From assembly GCF_023702635.1 (NCBI RefSeq), contig NZ_CP098455.1, positions 2,046,001-2,110,000 of the forward strand: a stretch of DNA of 64,000 nucleotides, read 5' to 3'. Under the pieces are notes generated by a model. It saw only the letters and a list, made by a program, of their open reading frames with translations. It searched no databases and was not told the DNA's origin. Numbering within the stretch: the first letter of the stretch is position 1; each line of letters begins with the position of its first letter. The position numbers were made by a program, and so were the translations under genes. This DNA comes from Spongiibacter taiwanensis (GTDB lineage: Bacteria; Pseudomonadota; Gammaproteobacteria; Pseudomonadales; Spongiibacteraceae). Positions 45,939-58,612 of this stretch are shown one piece after another.

Positions 45939-46724
45939 TCACGCCCGGTTTTTCTTGATCAGCTCGTAGGCGGCCTGAATTTCCTGGGACTTTTCGGTGG
46001 CCAGTTTTAGCATCTCATCAGGCACCCCCCGGGCAATGAGCTTGTCCGGGTGATGTTCGCTCATCAATTTACGGTACGCGCGTTTGAGCTCGGCATCGCT
46101 GCAGGTCTTATCCACCCCGAGCGCTTCATAGGCGTCGGCGAGTGCGTCGCTTGGCGCGCCCCCTCCCTGGCTGTAGCCGCCACTGTGAAAATGCCGCTGG
46201 GCATTGGCCATTTGCAACAAGCGCTCAAAATCCGCCGTAGAGACGCCCAAGTACAGAGCCACCTTAGACAGCACTTCACGCTCGGCATCGTGAAGGTGGC
46301 CATCGGCCAAGGCCATGGCAAGGAGGGCCTCAAGCAACAGGCGACGCAGTAAATTCTGTCTTCCCACCGCCTGCACGAAGCTGGCAATTTGGGGCTCAAG
46401 GCTGAAATCCGCCGCGCTCCCCTCCTTGAAGCGGGCAATCGCCTGCTGCCGGCGCTCCGGCGACAACTTGAGCTGGCTCATGATCGCTTCGGCCTGGGCA
46501 ATTTCCGATTCACTGACCCGACCATCGGCCTTGGCGAGGTGACCCAACACCCTGAACACCGTATCGAAAAACACCGCCTCTATCCGCTGGCGCTCGGCGG
46601 TATAATTAAAGCCCATCGCCTGCCGCAGGCCGCGATCAAAAAAGTGCCCCGCGGCGAGGCCTACCAATGCCAACAGCGGTCCGCCGACCAAAAAGCCAAG
46701 CACCGCACCAATAATTTTTCCCAT
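45939..46724 (-). CDS. djlA: DjlA-like membrane-anchored J-domain protein
   Basis: 261 residues from the ATG at 46724; the frame to 46868 is not family-like. A glycine-rich N-terminal membrane segment (KIIGAVLGFLVGGPLLALVGLAAGHFFD) precedes a TerB-like helical domain (about 45-165), a short linker rich in Gly and Ser, and a C-terminal J domain, YEALGVDKTCSDAELKRAYRKLMSEHHPDKLI, with the HPD motif that stimulates DnaK. A DnaK co-chaperone at the inner membrane. Divergent from glyQ. Confidence 0.92.
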   Translation of the reverse strand: MGKIIGAVLGFLVGGPLLALVGLAAGHFFDRGLRQAMGFNYTAERQRIEAVFFDTVFRVLGHLAKADGRVSESEIAQAEAIMSQLKLSPERRQQAIARFKEGSAADFSLEPQIASFVQAVGRQNLLRRLLLEALLAMALADGHLHDAEREVLSKVALYLGVSTADFERLLQMANAQRHFHSGGYSQGGGAPSDALADAYEALGVDKTCSDAELKRAYRKLMSEHHPDKLIARGVPDEMLKLATEKSQEIQAAYELIKKNRA

Positions 46725-46911
46725 GAAACTGCACACCCAAACTCGGAAGACCCCGATAGTACCAAGTCCGTTGCTACCGGCACTAGCGCTGGGGCCAACC
46801 GATAAGCCCGGCGCGAGACCAAAAGTAATGGCCCTTTTGGTCCCGGAAATGCCCTCAAAAGGGCCCAACTCTGTATAATTCGTCTCTTTGTTTTATCTAC
46901 GGGGAACGACT

Positions 46912-47853
46912 GTGAGCAAGGCCGACGTTGGCACCTTTCAGGGACTTATTCTGGCGCTGCAGCAATTCTGGGCCGAGCAGGGCTGTGTCATCCTGCAACC
47001 ACTGGATATGGAAGTGGGGGCGGGCACCTTCCACCCGGCAACCTTCCTGCGGGCCATTGGCCCGGAGAGCTGGAACACGGCTTACGTGCAGCCCTGTCGC
47101 CGACCTACCGACGGCCGCTACGGTGAGAACCCCAACCGCCTGCAACATTACTATCAGTTCCAGGTCATCATGAAGCCCTCGCCGAGTAACATTCAGGAGC
47201 TCTATCTCGACTCGCTGAAGATGCTCGGTATCGATCCTACCGTACACGACATTCGCTTTGTGGAAGACAACTGGGAGTCGCCAACTCTTGGTGCCTGGGG
47301 GCTGGGCTGGGAAGTCTGGCTGAACGGGATGGAAGTTACCCAGTTCACCTACTTCCAACAGGTGGGCGGCCTCGAGTGTTTCCCGGTCAGTGGCGAAATC
47401 ACTTATGGGCTGGAGCGCATCGCCATGTATCTGCAAGGTGTGGACAGTATCTATGATCTTGTCTGGACCCACGGCCCCCAGGGCCCGGTCAGCTACGGCG
47501 ATGTGTTTCACCAGAACGAGGTTGAAATGTCGCGCTTCAATTTTGAGGAAGCCGATGTAGATCAACTGTTCAAACAATTTGATCACTGCGAGTCAGAAAG
47601 TCAGCGACTCATCGAAAAAGGGCTGCCGCTGCCCGCCTATGAAATGGTAATGAAGGCTTCTCATTCTTTTAACCTGCTTGACGCCCGCCACGCCATTTCG
47701 GTGACCGAGCGCCAGCGCTTCATCCTTCGGGTTCGTGGTCTGGCGCGGGCAGTGGCCCAAGCTTACTTTGATTCCCGGGCGGCTTTAGGCTTCCCCTTGG
47801 CCGAGGAATCGCTGCGTACCCAGGTGTTGGCTGGACTGGAGGAAAAAGCATGA
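46912..47853 (+). CDS. glyQ: Glycyl-tRNA synthetase alpha subunit
   Basis: 313 residues from a GTG at 46912 with GGGGAA upstream; the TTG at 46888 is possible but unsupported. Family blocks: [69 protein letters not shown], and [29 protein letters not shown]. Catalytic subunit of the alpha2beta2 enzyme. It overlaps glyS by 4 bp. Confidence 0.97.
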   Translation: MSKADVGTFQGLILALQQFWAEQGCVILQPLDMEVGAGTFHPATFLRAIGPESWNTAYVQPCRRPTDGRYGENPNRLQHYYQFQVIMKPSPSNIQELYLDSLKMLGIDPTVHDIRFVEDNWESPTLGAWGLGWEVWLNGMEVTQFTYFQQVGGLECFPVSGEITYGLERIAMYLQGVDSIYDLVWTHGPQGPVSYGDVFHQNEVEMSRFNFEEADVDQLFKQFDHCESESQRLIEKGLPLPAYEMVMKASHSFNLLDARHAISVTERQRFILRVRGLARAVAQAYFDSRAALGFPLAEESLRTQVLAGLEEKA

Positions 47854-49940
47854 GTCAGCGCGATCTGCTTATCGAGCTGGGCACAGAAGAATTGCCACCT
47901 AAGGCCTTGCTGTCATTATCCAATGCATTTTGCGACGGGATTGCTGCCCAGCTGGCCAGTTTTGAGTTGGCTTACAGCAACATCACCCCCTTCGCCTCAC
48001 CACGTCGTCTGGCTGTATTAGTCTCTGGCCTGGCAGAAGAGGGTCCGGAAAAAGCGGTGGAAGCCTGGGGACCGCCGACCAAAGTGGCCTTTGATGACGC
48101 TGGTCAGCCCACCCGGGCCGCGCTCGCCTTCGCCGAGAAAAATGGCATTGATGCGGCAAACCTGAAGGCGTTTGTTGCCAACGACGGCAAGCAGGACAAA
48201 CTGTGTTTTCGTTCGCAATTGGCGGGCGCAAAAACCGCTGAGGTGGTCGGGCCAGCAATTGAAGCGGCGCTGGCCGGTTTACCCATTCCAAAACGGATGC
48301 GCTGGGGCGCCTCTCGAGCCGAGTTTGTCCGCCCTGCCCATTGGCTGGTGGTGATCTTCGGGTCTGAGGTAGTCGACTGTCCGCCGGTGTTGGGGCTAAC
48401 CAGCAGTAATCAAACCCGCGGCCATCGCTTCCATAGCACCGGCCCAATCACGTTGACCACCGCGAGCGAGTACGAAGCCACCCTCGAAGCGAAAGGTAAA
48501 GTGATCGCCGATTTTAAACGCCGCCGTCAAATGATTCGTGAACAGGTTGAGGCGGAAGGGCAGCGTCTTGGCGGCAAGGCCATTATCGATAGCGACTTGC
48601 TCGACGAGGTCACCGCACTGGTCGAGTGGCCCACTGCGTTATCCGGCAGTTTTGAAGCGCGCTTCTTGCAAGTGCCTGCAGAAGCACTCATTTCCTCCAT
48701 GAAGGAGCATCAAAAGTATTTTCACGTGATGGATAATAACGGAAATCTTATGCCGCATTTTATCACCGTGTCGAATATTCAAAGCAGTGCGCCACAGAAA
48801 GTTATTGATGGAAATGAACGGGTCATCAGACCGCGCCTGAGTGATGCCGCTTTCTTCTTTGAAACCGACTGCAAGACCACCTTGGAACAGCAGCGAGAAA
48901 AACTGCGTCGCATTGTGTTTCAAGAAAAACTGGGAACGCTCTTTGACAAAACCGAGCGCATCGCCGCACTTGCTGGTGAAATCGCCAAACAACTAGGGGT
49001 ATCACAGGCCCAGAGCCAACGTGCCGCTTTGCTCTGTAAGAGCGACCTGGTTACCGAGATGGTTGGTGAATTCGACGATATGCAGGGTATCGCCGGCTTC
49101 TACTATGCCAGTAATGATGGCGAGCAGCCCGATGTGGCAGCGGCAATGAACGAGCAATATATGCCGCGCTTTGCCAACGATGAATTACCCAAAACCGCCG
49201 TCGGCACGGTGATCGCACTGGCTGACCGCCTCGACACGATTACCGGCATTTTTGGCATTGGCCAGCTACCCAGTGGGTCCAAAGATCCTTTTGCACTGCG
49301 GCGGGCCTCCCTTGCCGTGCTACGGCTCATTATCGAAAAGCAGCTGCCCCTGGATCTGCGCCCACTTATCGAAATGGCGATTGGCCAGCACCCTGCGGTA
49401 GAGCCCAATGATGCCCTTATAGAGCAGATACTGTCCTATATCCTGGAGCGACTCAAAGCCTGGTATGAAGACCAGGGCATTAGCGCAGAAGTCTTTTCTG
49501 CCGTGCATGCCAAGGGCCTGAGCAGCCCCACCGATATCGATGCAAGGGTGAAGGCCGTGCAGAGCTTCACCACACTGCCCGAAGCAGAAGCCCTGGCTGC
49601 GGCCAACAAGCGAGTATCCAACATTCTCAGCAAGTCGAGCGGCGCCAGCAGTACCGTTAACGACTCATTATTGAGCGAGCCGGCAGAAACTGCATTGGCA
49701 GAAGCCGTGGCGACGCAGCAGCAAAAAGTAGGCCCTCTGTTTGCAGCGGGGGAGTACGAGACGGGGCTTAAATCCCTGGCGGATTTGCAGCAGGTTGTGG
49801 ACAGCTTTTTCGACAACGTGATGGTCAACGCTGACGACGAAGCCCTTCGCAATAACCGGTTGGCACTGCTTGCCCAATTGCAGTCGCTGTTTTTGCAAGT
49901 TGCTGATATTTCGCGCCTGGTGGTAAGCAAAAACGTCTGA
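47850..49940 (+). CDS. glyS: Glycyl-tRNA synthetase beta subunit
   Basis: 696 residues. [16 protein letters not shown] opens the protein; [67 protein letters not shown] and [23 protein letters not shown] are conserved. The C-terminal DALR-type domain binds the tRNA anticodon. It is coupled to glyQ and followed by a strong hairpin. Confidence 0.97.
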   Translation: MSQRDLLIELGTEELPPKALLSLSNAFCDGIAAQLASFELAYSNITPFASPRRLAVLVSGLAEEGPEKAVEAWGPPTKVAFDDAGQPTRAALAFAEKNGIDAANLKAFVANDGKQDKLCFRSQLAGAKTAEVVGPAIEAALAGLPIPKRMRWGASRAEFVRPAHWLVVIFGSEVVDCPPVLGLTSSNQTRGHRFHSTGPITLTTASEYEATLEAKGKVIADFKRRRQMIREQVEAEGQRLGGKAIIDSDLLDEVTALVEWPTALSGSFEARFLQVPAEALISSMKEHQKYFHVMDNNGNLMPHFITVSNIQSSAPQKVIDGNERVIRPRLSDAAFFFETDCKTTLEQQREKLRRIVFQEKLGTLFDKTERIAALAGEIAKQLGVSQAQSQRAALLCKSDLVTEMVGEFDDMQGIAGFYYASNDGEQPDVAAAMNEQYMPRFANDELPKTAVGTVIALADRLDTITGIFGIGQLPSGSKDPFALRRASLAVLRLIIEKQLPLDLRPLIEMAIGQHPAVEPNDALIEQILSYILERLKAWYEDQGISAEVFSAVHAKGLSSPTDIDARVKAVQSFTTLPEAEALAAANKRVSNILSKSSGASSTVNDSLLSEPAETALAEAVATQQQKVGPLFAAGEYETGLKSLADLQQVVDSFFDNVMVNADDEALRNNRLALLAQLQSLFLQVADISRLVVSKNV

Positions 49941-49944
49941 ACCA

Positions 49945-49975
49945 AAATGGCCCACCGCCTCACGGTGGGCCATTT
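49945..49975 (+). terminator. Terminator after glyS
   Basis: A perfect 13-bp stem, AAATGGCCCACCG and CGGTGGGCCATTT, around a 5-base loop (CCTCA), starting 5 bases after the glyS stop. The T run is only the end of the stem, so termination may be partial. It separates glyQS from plsC. Confidence 0.75.
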
Positions 49976-50007
49976 GGCGTAGTAACTATACTTTGAGATT
50001 GTCGGTA

Positions 50008-50736
50008 ATGACTGGACTAACTCGGCTTCTGGCGTATCCTCGCTCAGCAATTTTCTTCACCGGTTACGCGCTGATTACCATGTTTTTCAGCCTCACCGGC
50101 ATCGCCTTTACGTTTTACCTGCCGTTTCACAAGCGCAGCCGCTATTTCATTGTTGGCAATTATTTAATTGTTGGCTGGCTGCGCATCTGCTGCGGCGTTA
50201 AAACCAAGGTAATTGGCAAGCTGCCAGAGACGACACCCTACGTCGCGCTGTCAAAACATCAAAGCCAGTGGGAAACCTTTTACTTGCAATGGTTTTTATC
50301 ACCGGTCGCGACGGTGGTTAAACGAGAGCTGTTCAAGGTGCCATTTTTCGGCTGGGCGCTGCGCATGATGAATGCCATTGGCATTGACCGGAGTAATCCC
50401 CGCGCCGCATTAAAACAGACCATGGAGATGGGCTTGAGCCGGTTGCACAATCAATACAATGTTTTGATTTTCCCAGAGGGCACCCGGGTGGCTCCCGGGG
50501 TCGTAGGAAATTACGCCCGAAGCGGCGCTAGCATCGCAGTGGCTGCAGGCGTTCCCGTGTTACCCATCGCCCACAACGCCGGTTACTGTTGGCCGGCAAA
50601 AAGCCTGGTAATCTATCCCGGCACCATCACCCTGGTTATTGGGGAACCAATGACTACCGAAGGTCGCGACAGCAAGGCCGTGATGGAAGAAGCCAGTCGT
50701 TGGATTGAAGAACGCTGCGCCGAGATAGGACGATAG
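50008..50736 (+). CDS. Lysophospholipid acyltransferase (PlsC family)
   Basis: 242 residues from the ATG at 50008. A membrane anchor (about 13-40) precedes the acyltransferase domain. The catalytic motif is KHQSQWETF: His84 followed by Glu89 where the classic motif has Asp (HX4D). The glycerol-phosphate-site motif FPEGTRVAPG and the VPVLPIAHNAG motif are intact. It likely acylates 1-acyl-glycerol-3-phosphate or another lysophospholipid. Pseudomonas has a homologue next to glyS with gmhB between; here gmhB is absent. Confidence 0.92.
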   Translation: MTGLTRLLAYPRSAIFFTGYALITMFFSLTGIAFTFYLPFHKRSRYFIVGNYLIVGWLRICCGVKTKVIGKLPETTPYVALSKHQSQWETFYLQWFLSPVATVVKRELFKVPFFGWALRMMNAIGIDRSNPRAALKQTMEMGLSRLHNQYNVLIFPEGTRVAPGVVGNYARSGASIAVAAGVPVLPIAHNAGYCWPAKSLVIYPGTITLVIGEPMTTEGRDSKAVMEEASRWIEERCAEIGR

Positions 50737-50806
50737 AACAGGGCGAGAGCAATTAGCGCAAGATTGGCTGCAAGCATCGCCTAGAACATCGAACAGGCCA
50801 GACAAG

Positions 50807-50832
50807 CAAAAAGCCCCGCGCAGGGCGGGGCT
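50807..50832 (-). terminator. Terminator after gyrB
   Basis: An 8-bp stem, AGCCCCGC (50812-50819) and GCGGGGCT (50825-50832), with a 5-base loop. On the minus strand it is followed by TTTTT, a classic intrinsic terminator 25 bases after the gyrB stop. In the plus direction, after plsC, there is no T run. Confidence 0.85.
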
Positions 50833-50856
50833 GACAGCTTCAGACAGCAAACGGCG

Positions 50857-53280
<2,424 letters not shown>

Positions 53281-53468
53281 TTATCACCTTTATTGTGGCT
53301 CTGTTGCGTTCTATCGATGGCGAGGACAAGCCAAAAACAGCGCGTGTTGCTTAAAATCTGCTTACTCAAGGTAAGCTTGATCATTCTTTTCTGGTGCTTC
53401 TCAGTCTCCTACTCAGGCCGCGAGCGAGTGCAGCCCAGGAGCTGGCTTTGCCGTTTCGACCTCGGCAT

Positions 53469-54587
53469 TCAAACCCCGGTGAAACGACCATGTTCCACGT
53501 GAAACCTTTTAACGCTCTTACCCGAACACCAATCCCCTGAAAGCTCCTCAGCAGTGATCGATGTTGCAAATACCTGGGTTTTCAACGACGCCAATGCCCG
53601 AAACAATGCACGCCGCCTCACTATATCCAACTCTGCAGGCAAATCGTCGATCAGCACAATACCCACAACACCAGACTGCTCTAGCATGAGCAGCTGGGCG
53701 ATCTTCAAAGCACAAACCAGCGTCTTAGTTTGCCCCCGTGACAGCACCTCTGCTGCCTGAACGCCATCAACCCGCACTGACAAGTCTGCACGATGGGGGC
53801 CTGGCCGAGTAAACCCTTGACTGAGATCCGTCTCCAGGCTGGCCGCAAGGGCCTCCGCCAGCGAAAGCTGAGCGTCCCAACCCGAGGAAAAGCGCAACGT
53901 CACCTCACCACCAAACACACCGCCTTGCTCATCAAACTCAGGCGAAAGCTTGGCATACACTTCAAAGAAAAGGGCGAGGAGGGCGTCAAACTGACCCTGC
54001 CGACTTTCATTAATTTTTTCGCCGCACGCGACCAGCTCTCGGTCCCATACAGCCAATAAAGAACGATCAATTTTACCACGTCTGAGCAAAGAATTTCGCT
54101 GTTGTAGCGCCTTACGGTATCGAATCCACAGAGAGTAAAAATGAAGATGTTTCACGTGGAACACTGACCAGTCCAGGAACTGGCGCCGATCAGCAGGCGA
54201 CCCTTCTATCAGCGCAAATGCCGCCGGATTGACCAACTGAACCGGAAGAATTCCGGCCATCTCTCCAACTGAACCAAGCCGCTCGCCCCTGAATTTCACT
54301 AATGTGCCATCGGTGGCCGAACGCTGAACCGCTAGCCATTGGCCCTCAAGCCCATCGATATCTTCCAGCTCCCCCCTCACCAACAGCGCGTCCTGAGCAG
54401 CCTGAATCATCGATTTTATTTTACGGGTTCGAAAGGAATGACTTATCGACAGGGTATGCAGCGCTTCCAGCAAACTGGTTTTACCACTACCGTTGAGGCC
54501 ATGAATAAAGTTCACGTCTGCCAAATCCAACAACTTGGCGTGCTCGATATTTCGAAAATGACTGACAGACAGCTGCTTCAAACGCAT
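53469..54587 (-). CDS. recF: DNA replication and repair protein RecF
   Basis: 372 residues. Walker A is IHGLNGSGKTSLLEALHTLS, the ABC-type signature is VLSRGQTKTLVCALKIAQ and Walker B is GIVLIDDLPAELD. It helps load RecA at gaps. Two parS-like sequences lie inside the gene and are read as FHVKH (about residues 143-148) and FHVEH (near residue 364). It follows dnaN by 166 bp. Confidence 0.97.
   Translation of the reverse strand: MRLKQLSVSHFRNIEHAKLLDLADVNFIHGLNGSGKTSLLEALHTLSISHSFRTRKIKSMIQAAQDALLVRGELEDIDGLEGQWLAVQRSATDGTLVKFRGERLGSVGEMAGILPVQLVNPAAFALIEGSPADRRQFLDWSVFHVKHLHFYSLWIRYRKALQQRNSLLRRGKIDRSLLAVWDRELVACGEKINESRQGQFDALLALFFEVYAKLSPEFDEQGGVFGGEVTLRFSSGWDAQLSLAEALAASLETDLSQGFTRPGPHRADLSVRVDGVQAAEVLSRGQTKTLVCALKIAQLLMLEQSGVVGIVLIDDLPAELDIVRRRALFRALASLKTQVFATSITAEELSGDWCSGKSVKRFHVEHGRFTGV
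53491..53506. promoter_or_regulatory. parS-like site, 3' end of recF
   Basis: TGTTCCACGTGAAACC differs from the conserved bacterial parS palindrome TGTTTCACGTGAAACA at two positions, or by one from the TGTTCCACGTGAAACA variant. It is in the recF coding region near the stop. ParB would bind it for chromosome segregation. The parAB genes are not in the window. Confidence 0.7.
54148..54163. promoter_or_regulatory. parS site inside recF
   Basis: TGTTTCACGTGGAACA is a full 16-bp parS: one half matches the TGTTTCAC form and the other the GTGGAACA form of known pseudomonad and Bacillus sites. It lies in the middle of recF, about 3.5 kb from oriC, the usual distance for ParB loading. Second copy of the motif in this gene. 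Confidence 0.85.
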
Positions 54588-54753
54588 GGGAAATCAGGGC
54601 GCTCTTGAATTAAAGCGATGACCAATGGACGGTACGGGCAAAAATGAGATACCAGCAAGAAGAGAACAGAGAAGAAGAGGAGGGGGTTACGATGGGGAAG
54701 AAGCGCCGCCGCACTATTGGTGATTCGCGACAGCACCTTCCCCATAAAAAGGT

Positions 54754-55863
54754 CTACAGCCTCATCGGCATTACAACGTACTGACAGTCCTGCGACTCCG
54801 ACTCCTCGATCAACGCTGAGCTGTTTGCGTCAGATAACGAGAACTTCACTGTCTCTCCCGATACCGCCGCCAACACATCCAGCAGATAACTCACATTGAA
54901 GCCAATCTCGAGACCCTCACCGGCATAATCCACCGCCACAACCTCTTCTGCCTCTTCCTGCTCTGGGTTGTTAGCAATGATCTGAAGACTACCACTGCTC
55001 AACACGATGCGAATACCGCGATATTTCTCATTCGACAGGATCGCGGTGCGGGCAAAGGCCTGTTTCAGCTCCTGGCGCGACCCCAAGACCTCTTTGGTGC
55101 TGCTTCTGGGCAACACACGCTCGTAGTCCGGGAACTTGCCATCGATAAGTTTTGAGGTGAAGGTAAAGTCGGACGTGACTACCCGAATATGGTTGTTGCT
55201 GACGATAATTTCCGCGTCCTGATCTTCATTGATCAGTAGGCGGCCCAGCTCAATAACGCCTTTACGCGGCACGATCACCTGGGAGGCATTATCAACATTA
55301 ATGTCACAGGGGAGGGTAGCCATCGCCAAACGGTGGCCGTCGGTTGCAACCACCCGCAGATTGCCGGTTGCCACTTCGAACAACATACCGTTGAGGTAGT
55401 AGCGAACATCCTGCTGAGCCATTGCGAAACTGGTTTTCTCGATCAACCGTTTCAGGTCACCCTGCTTAATGACAAAACGCTGGCCGCCTTTGCCTTGCTC
55501 TACACTTGGAAAATCCGCCGCCGACAAGGTAGACAGCTGGAACCGGCTACGGCCCGACTTGATAATCAGTTTTTGCTCGTCGAGCTGAATGTCCAGCGCA
55601 GCACCATCAGGAAGTGCCTTACAGATATCCACTAGCTTTTTGGCCGGTACGGTTATCTCACCAGGAGAAGCCACCGCCGCCGCATCAAGGTTTACCCGTC
55701 CGATCAGTTCGACCTCAAGGTCGGTGCCGGTAAGGGACAACTGATCACCGTCTACGACGATTTGCACGTTCGCCAAAACCGGTAGCGTTTGACGTCGTTC
55801 AACAACACCAGCCACCAGGTTCAGTGGTTTAATCAGTGCGTCCCTGGAAATTGAAAATTTCAT
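54754..55863 (-). CDS. dnaN: DNA polymerase III beta sliding clamp
   Basis: 369 residues in three similar domains. MKFSISRDALIKPLNLVAGVVERRQTLPVLANV opens it; VATDGHRLAMATL, SKLIDGKFPDYERVLPR and the C-terminal YVVMPMRL are conserved. It tethers DNA polymerases to the template. 153 bp after dnaA, 166 bp before recF. Confidence 0.98.
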   Translation of the reverse strand: MKFSISRDALIKPLNLVAGVVERRQTLPVLANVQIVVDGDQLSLTGTDLEVELIGRVNLDAAAVASPGEITVPAKKLVDICKALPDGAALDIQLDEQKLIIKSGRSRFQLSTLSAADFPSVEQGKGGQRFVIKQGDLKRLIEKTSFAMAQQDVRYYLNGMLFEVATGNLRVVATDGHRLAMATLPCDINVDNASQVIVPRKGVIELGRLLINEDQDAEIIVSNNHIRVVTSDFTFTSKLIDGKFPDYERVLPRSSTKEVLGSRQELKQAFARTAILSNEKYRGIRIVLSSGSLQIIANNPEQEEAEEVVAVDYAGEGLEIGFNVSYLLDVLAAVSGETVKFSLSDANSSALIEESESQDCQYVVMPMRL

Positions 55864-55993
55864 GTCTCCTGAATTCCTCGTCTCGAGTCGTTGATTATCA
55901 GATCGGGCATCACAATGTCATTGCGTCGGTCAGCACTGAAGAAAACGCTTCGAAGAGCAAAACAGGCGCCCTAACGCGGTGTTATGACACTTT

Positions 55994-56020
55994 ATTATAT
56001 TAGCCGCTGTCAGGCATCAA
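55994..56020 (-). promoter_or_regulatory. Possible dnaN promoter
   Basis: On the minus strand TATAAT (55994-55999) is preceded by TTGATG (56015-56020) at a 15-bp spacing, just past the dnaA stop. This would start the dnaN-recF-gyrB transcript about 125 bases before dnaN. The spacing is short, so confidence is low. Confidence 0.35.
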
Positions 56021-57546
56021 GTTGTCAGCAGTCTTATCAAATTTTGATAATCTTCCCGAATATCATTGTCGGTTTCCCGCAATTCTTTCACCTTCTTGCA
56101 GGCATGCAACACGGTGGTGTGATCGCGGCCACCAAAACTTTCACCAATCTCCGGCAGGCTGTGATTGGTTAACTCCTTTGACAAAGCCATGGCCATTTGC
56201 CGAGGGCGAGCCACCGAGCGACTGCGCCGCTTTGACATCAAGTCAGAAAATTTTATTTTGTAGTATTCCGCAACGGTGCGTTGAATATTTTCGAGACTAA
56301 CCAGCTTGTCCTGCAGGGCCAAAAGGTCCTTCAGCGAATCCTTAATCAAAGGCACATCAATCGGCTTGGCCATAAAGCGGGAACTGGCGATCACTCGCTT
56401 CAGCACACCCTCCAGCTCACGAACATTGGAGCGTACCCGTTGGGCAATAAAAAAAGCTGCTTCAGATGGCAAGGTAATTCGCTCCTGTTCAGCCTTCTTC
56501 AACAAAATTGCCACCCGGGTCTCTAGCTCAGGGGGCTCTACAGCCACAGTCAGACCCCAGCCAAATCGGGATTTCAATCGTTCCTCTAAGCCCTTGATTT
56601 CTTTCGGGTAACGATCACAGGTCAATATCATCTGCTGACCGCCTTCCAACAAGGAATTAAAGGTGTGGAAGAACTCTTCCTGGGAGCGCTCCTTTCCGGA
56701 GAAAAACTGAATATCGTCAATCAGCAGCGCGTCCACCGACCGGTAGTAACGTTTGAACTCATTAATCGCGTTCAACTGTAATGCCTTCACCATATCAGCA
56801 ACAAAACGCTCCGAATGGAGGTATACCACTTTGGCATTCGGGTTCTGCGCCAACAACGCATTACCCACGGCGTGCATCAGATGGGTTTTCCCCAAACCGA
56901 CTCCGCCGTACAAAAATAGCGGATTGTATGCGCGACCGGGGTTTTCGGCGATCTGACTGGCTGCCGCTCTGGCAAGCTGGTTCGATTTACCCTCAACAAA
57001 CGTATCAAAGGTATAGGCCTCCATCAGCGAACTCTGATGCCGAATTCGACCTTCCACCTCAACGGTACGGCCGCCGGGTGCGGCGCTACTGTCGATCAAT
57101 TCTGCTGGCGACACCTCATCGCGATCAACCAGGCGCTGCTCGGCAGCCATCGCCGCCCCAACCGTGTTGCTGGGGGTGACAGATTCCCTGGCCCGCGGCT
57201 CAACACCACCGCGTACATTAGCCGACTCCGTCCCCGGCATGACAATGCGGGAGCCAGCATTAGGGACAGCAAATCCGGGAGCCGCCGATCGCCCGCCGAT
57301 CCCCAGTGCCACCTCCGGGCGACTATCCGACGGCGCCAGCTCAGCGACGAGTTCTAAAATACGATCCAGAAAGCGGTCACTCACCCAATCCCTCACAAAA
57401 CGGTTGGGCGCAAACAAATCGATTCGACCATCCTGCGCTTCGTAGCGCAGGGGCTTAATCCAGGTATTAAACTGTTGGCTCGGTAATTCGTCGCGCAAAT
57501 GAGCGATACATTTTTGCCAAGTCGCTTCTGACACCGTTTTCTCCAT
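56017..57546 (-). CDS. dnaA: Chromosomal replication initiator DnaA
   Basis: 509 residues from the ATG at 57546; the frame extends to 57708 through the origin but family homology starts at [28 protein letters not shown]. The AAA+ domain has Walker [20 protein letters not shown] and Walker [13 protein letters not shown]; domain IV ends with [19 protein letters not shown], the DnaA-box-binding signature. Domain II (about 100-165) is a variable linker. It opens oriC, directly upstream. Confidence 0.98.
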   Translation of the reverse strand: MEKTVSEATWQKCIAHLRDELPSQQFNTWIKPLRYEAQDGRIDLFAPNRFVRDWVSDRFLDRILELVAELAPSDSRPEVALGIGGRSAAPGFAVPNAGSRIVMPGTESANVRGGVEPRARESVTPSNTVGAAMAAEQRLVDRDEVSPAELIDSSAAPGGRTVEVEGRIRHQSSLMEAYTFDTFVEGKSNQLARAAASQIAENPGRAYNPLFLYGGVGLGKTHLMHAVGNALLAQNPNAKVVYLHSERFVADMVKALQLNAINEFKRYYRSVDALLIDDIQFFSGKERSQEEFFHTFNSLLEGGQQMILTCDRYPKEIKGLEERLKSRFGWGLTVAVEPPELETRVAILLKKAEQERITLPSEAAFFIAQRVRSNVRELEGVLKRVIASSRFMAKPIDVPLIKDSLKDLLALQDKLVSLENIQRTVAEYYKIKFSDLMSKRRSRSVARPRQMAMALSKELTNHSLPEIGESFGGRDHTTVLHACKKVKELRETDNDIREDYQNLIRLLTT

Positions 57547-58053
57547 ACCCTTAAAGACTATTATCGAAGCCAAGCTAGACGTACTGGCTTCTTTATATAT
57601 ACCGCTACCGCTTGTGAAAACGACAAAGAGAGCCCAACCGAAAAGCTGGGAAAAGACGTTTAATAACTTGCGAATTCTACGCTTGGAAGACCAACTTATC
57701 CACAACAAAATCGGAATAAGAAAGCGCAGATAAAGGAAAAAATTTCTTACTTTTCAAAACGATACAGAAATAAGGAAAAAATTCAAGCGCTTTATGCAAA
57801 AAACATTTACCTGTGGATAACACTGCTTGTTTTCTGTGGATATTTAGTGGGTAGCTTGTACAAAAGCTGGTACAACCCCCATAAGCCATCTTCTTCGTTA
57901 TGCTCGCCGACAAATTCACTGATATCAGGCCACAGAGCGTTGCTATTCCCCTTAGAGTCATCTAAAATTCGCGATCCAAATTTACCGGTCCGGCCAAAAG
58001 GGCGGGCTTAGCGCCAACAAGCTGGCGCGGCACTAGACGAAACGGATGAAGCC
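57547..58053. other. oriC: Chromosomal replication origin region (oriC)
   Basis: The 507-base spacer between divergent dnaA and rpmH. DnaA boxes: TTATCCACA at 57696-57704 (plus), its reverse complement TGTGGATAA at 57812-57820, and a one-mismatch copy TGTGGATAT at 57835-57843. Between the boxes lies a very AT-rich stretch with two 13-mer-like direct repeats, ATAAAGGAAAAAATT (57730-57744) and ATAAGGAAAAAATT (57770-57783), a likely unwinding element. AAGCGC also recurs at 57722 and 57785. The layout matches the pseudomonad dnaA-rpmH origin. Confidence 0.85.
57940..57968 (+). promoter_or_regulatory. rpmH promoter
   Basis: TTGCTA (57940-57945), exactly 17 bp, then TAAAAT (57963-57968). It lies 86 bases before rpmH at the edge of oriC and probably drives rpmH-rnpA-yidD-yidC. 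Confidence 0.6.
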
Positions 58054-58188
58054 ATGAAAAGAACTTTTCAACCCAGCAACCTGAAGCGTGCCCGCACCCA
58101 CGGTTTCCGTGCACGCATGGCAACCAAGAATGGCCGTAAGGTCATCAACCGCCGCCGTGCCAAAGGCCGGGCTCGCCTGTCTGCCTAA
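58054..58188 (+). CDS. rpmH: 50S ribosomal protein L34
   Basis: 44 residues, [20 protein letters not shown] followed by the basic family sequence ending GRARLSA. Too short for most gene calls but unmistakable and of the normal length. It lies between oriC and rnpA (34 bp) in the conserved order. Confidence 0.98.
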   Translation: MKRTFQPSNLKRARTHGFRARMATKNGRKVINRRRAKGRARLSA

Positions 58189-58222
58189 CAGCAGCACCGA
58201 ATGAGAGTCCGCTGGCGACGCA

Positions 58223-58612
58223 GTGAACTTACAGTTTGGAAAATCATTGCGTCTTCTCCAAGCCAGCGATTATCAAGCGGTTTTTGAGCGCTCACGCCTC
58301 AAGGTTTCCACCCCCGAAATTCTCTTCCTCGCACTGCCCAATGACCGCCAACACCCTCGCCTCGGGTTGGTGATCGCCAAAAAAAATGCTCGTCTAGCGG
58401 TGCAGAGAAACCGGATAAAGCGTATTGTGCGGGAGACTTTTCGCCAGCAACAACATCAGCTAATAGGCTTGGATGTGATCGTGCTGGCCAGACGTGGCCT
58501 GGATACTATGGAAAACCATCAGCTACACGAAACCTGCAATCAGCTGTGGCTGCAATTGCAAAACCGGGCAGAAAAACACCGTCAACGTATGGCGACGAGG
58601 TCAGCCGGCTGA
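58223..58612 (+). CDS. rnpA: Ribonuclease P protein component
   Basis: 129 residues from a GTG at 58223. Family sequence: FGKSLRLLQASDYQAVFERS, LGLVIAKKNARLAVQRNRIKRIVRETFR (the RNR motif) and LDVIVLARRGL. With the RNase P RNA it matures tRNA 5' ends. Overlaps yidD by one base. Confidence 0.96.
   Translation: MNLQFGKSLRLLQASDYQAVFERSRLKVSTPEILFLALPNDRQHPRLGLVIAKKNARLAVQRNRIKRIVRETFRQQQHQLIGLDVIVLARRGLDTMENHQLHETCNQLWLQLQNRAEKHRQRMATRSAG

Noticed and set aside
57677-57961. 94-codon minus-strand frame in the oriC region
   Set aside because: Lies across DnaA boxes and the unwinding region; composition and sequence do not look coding.
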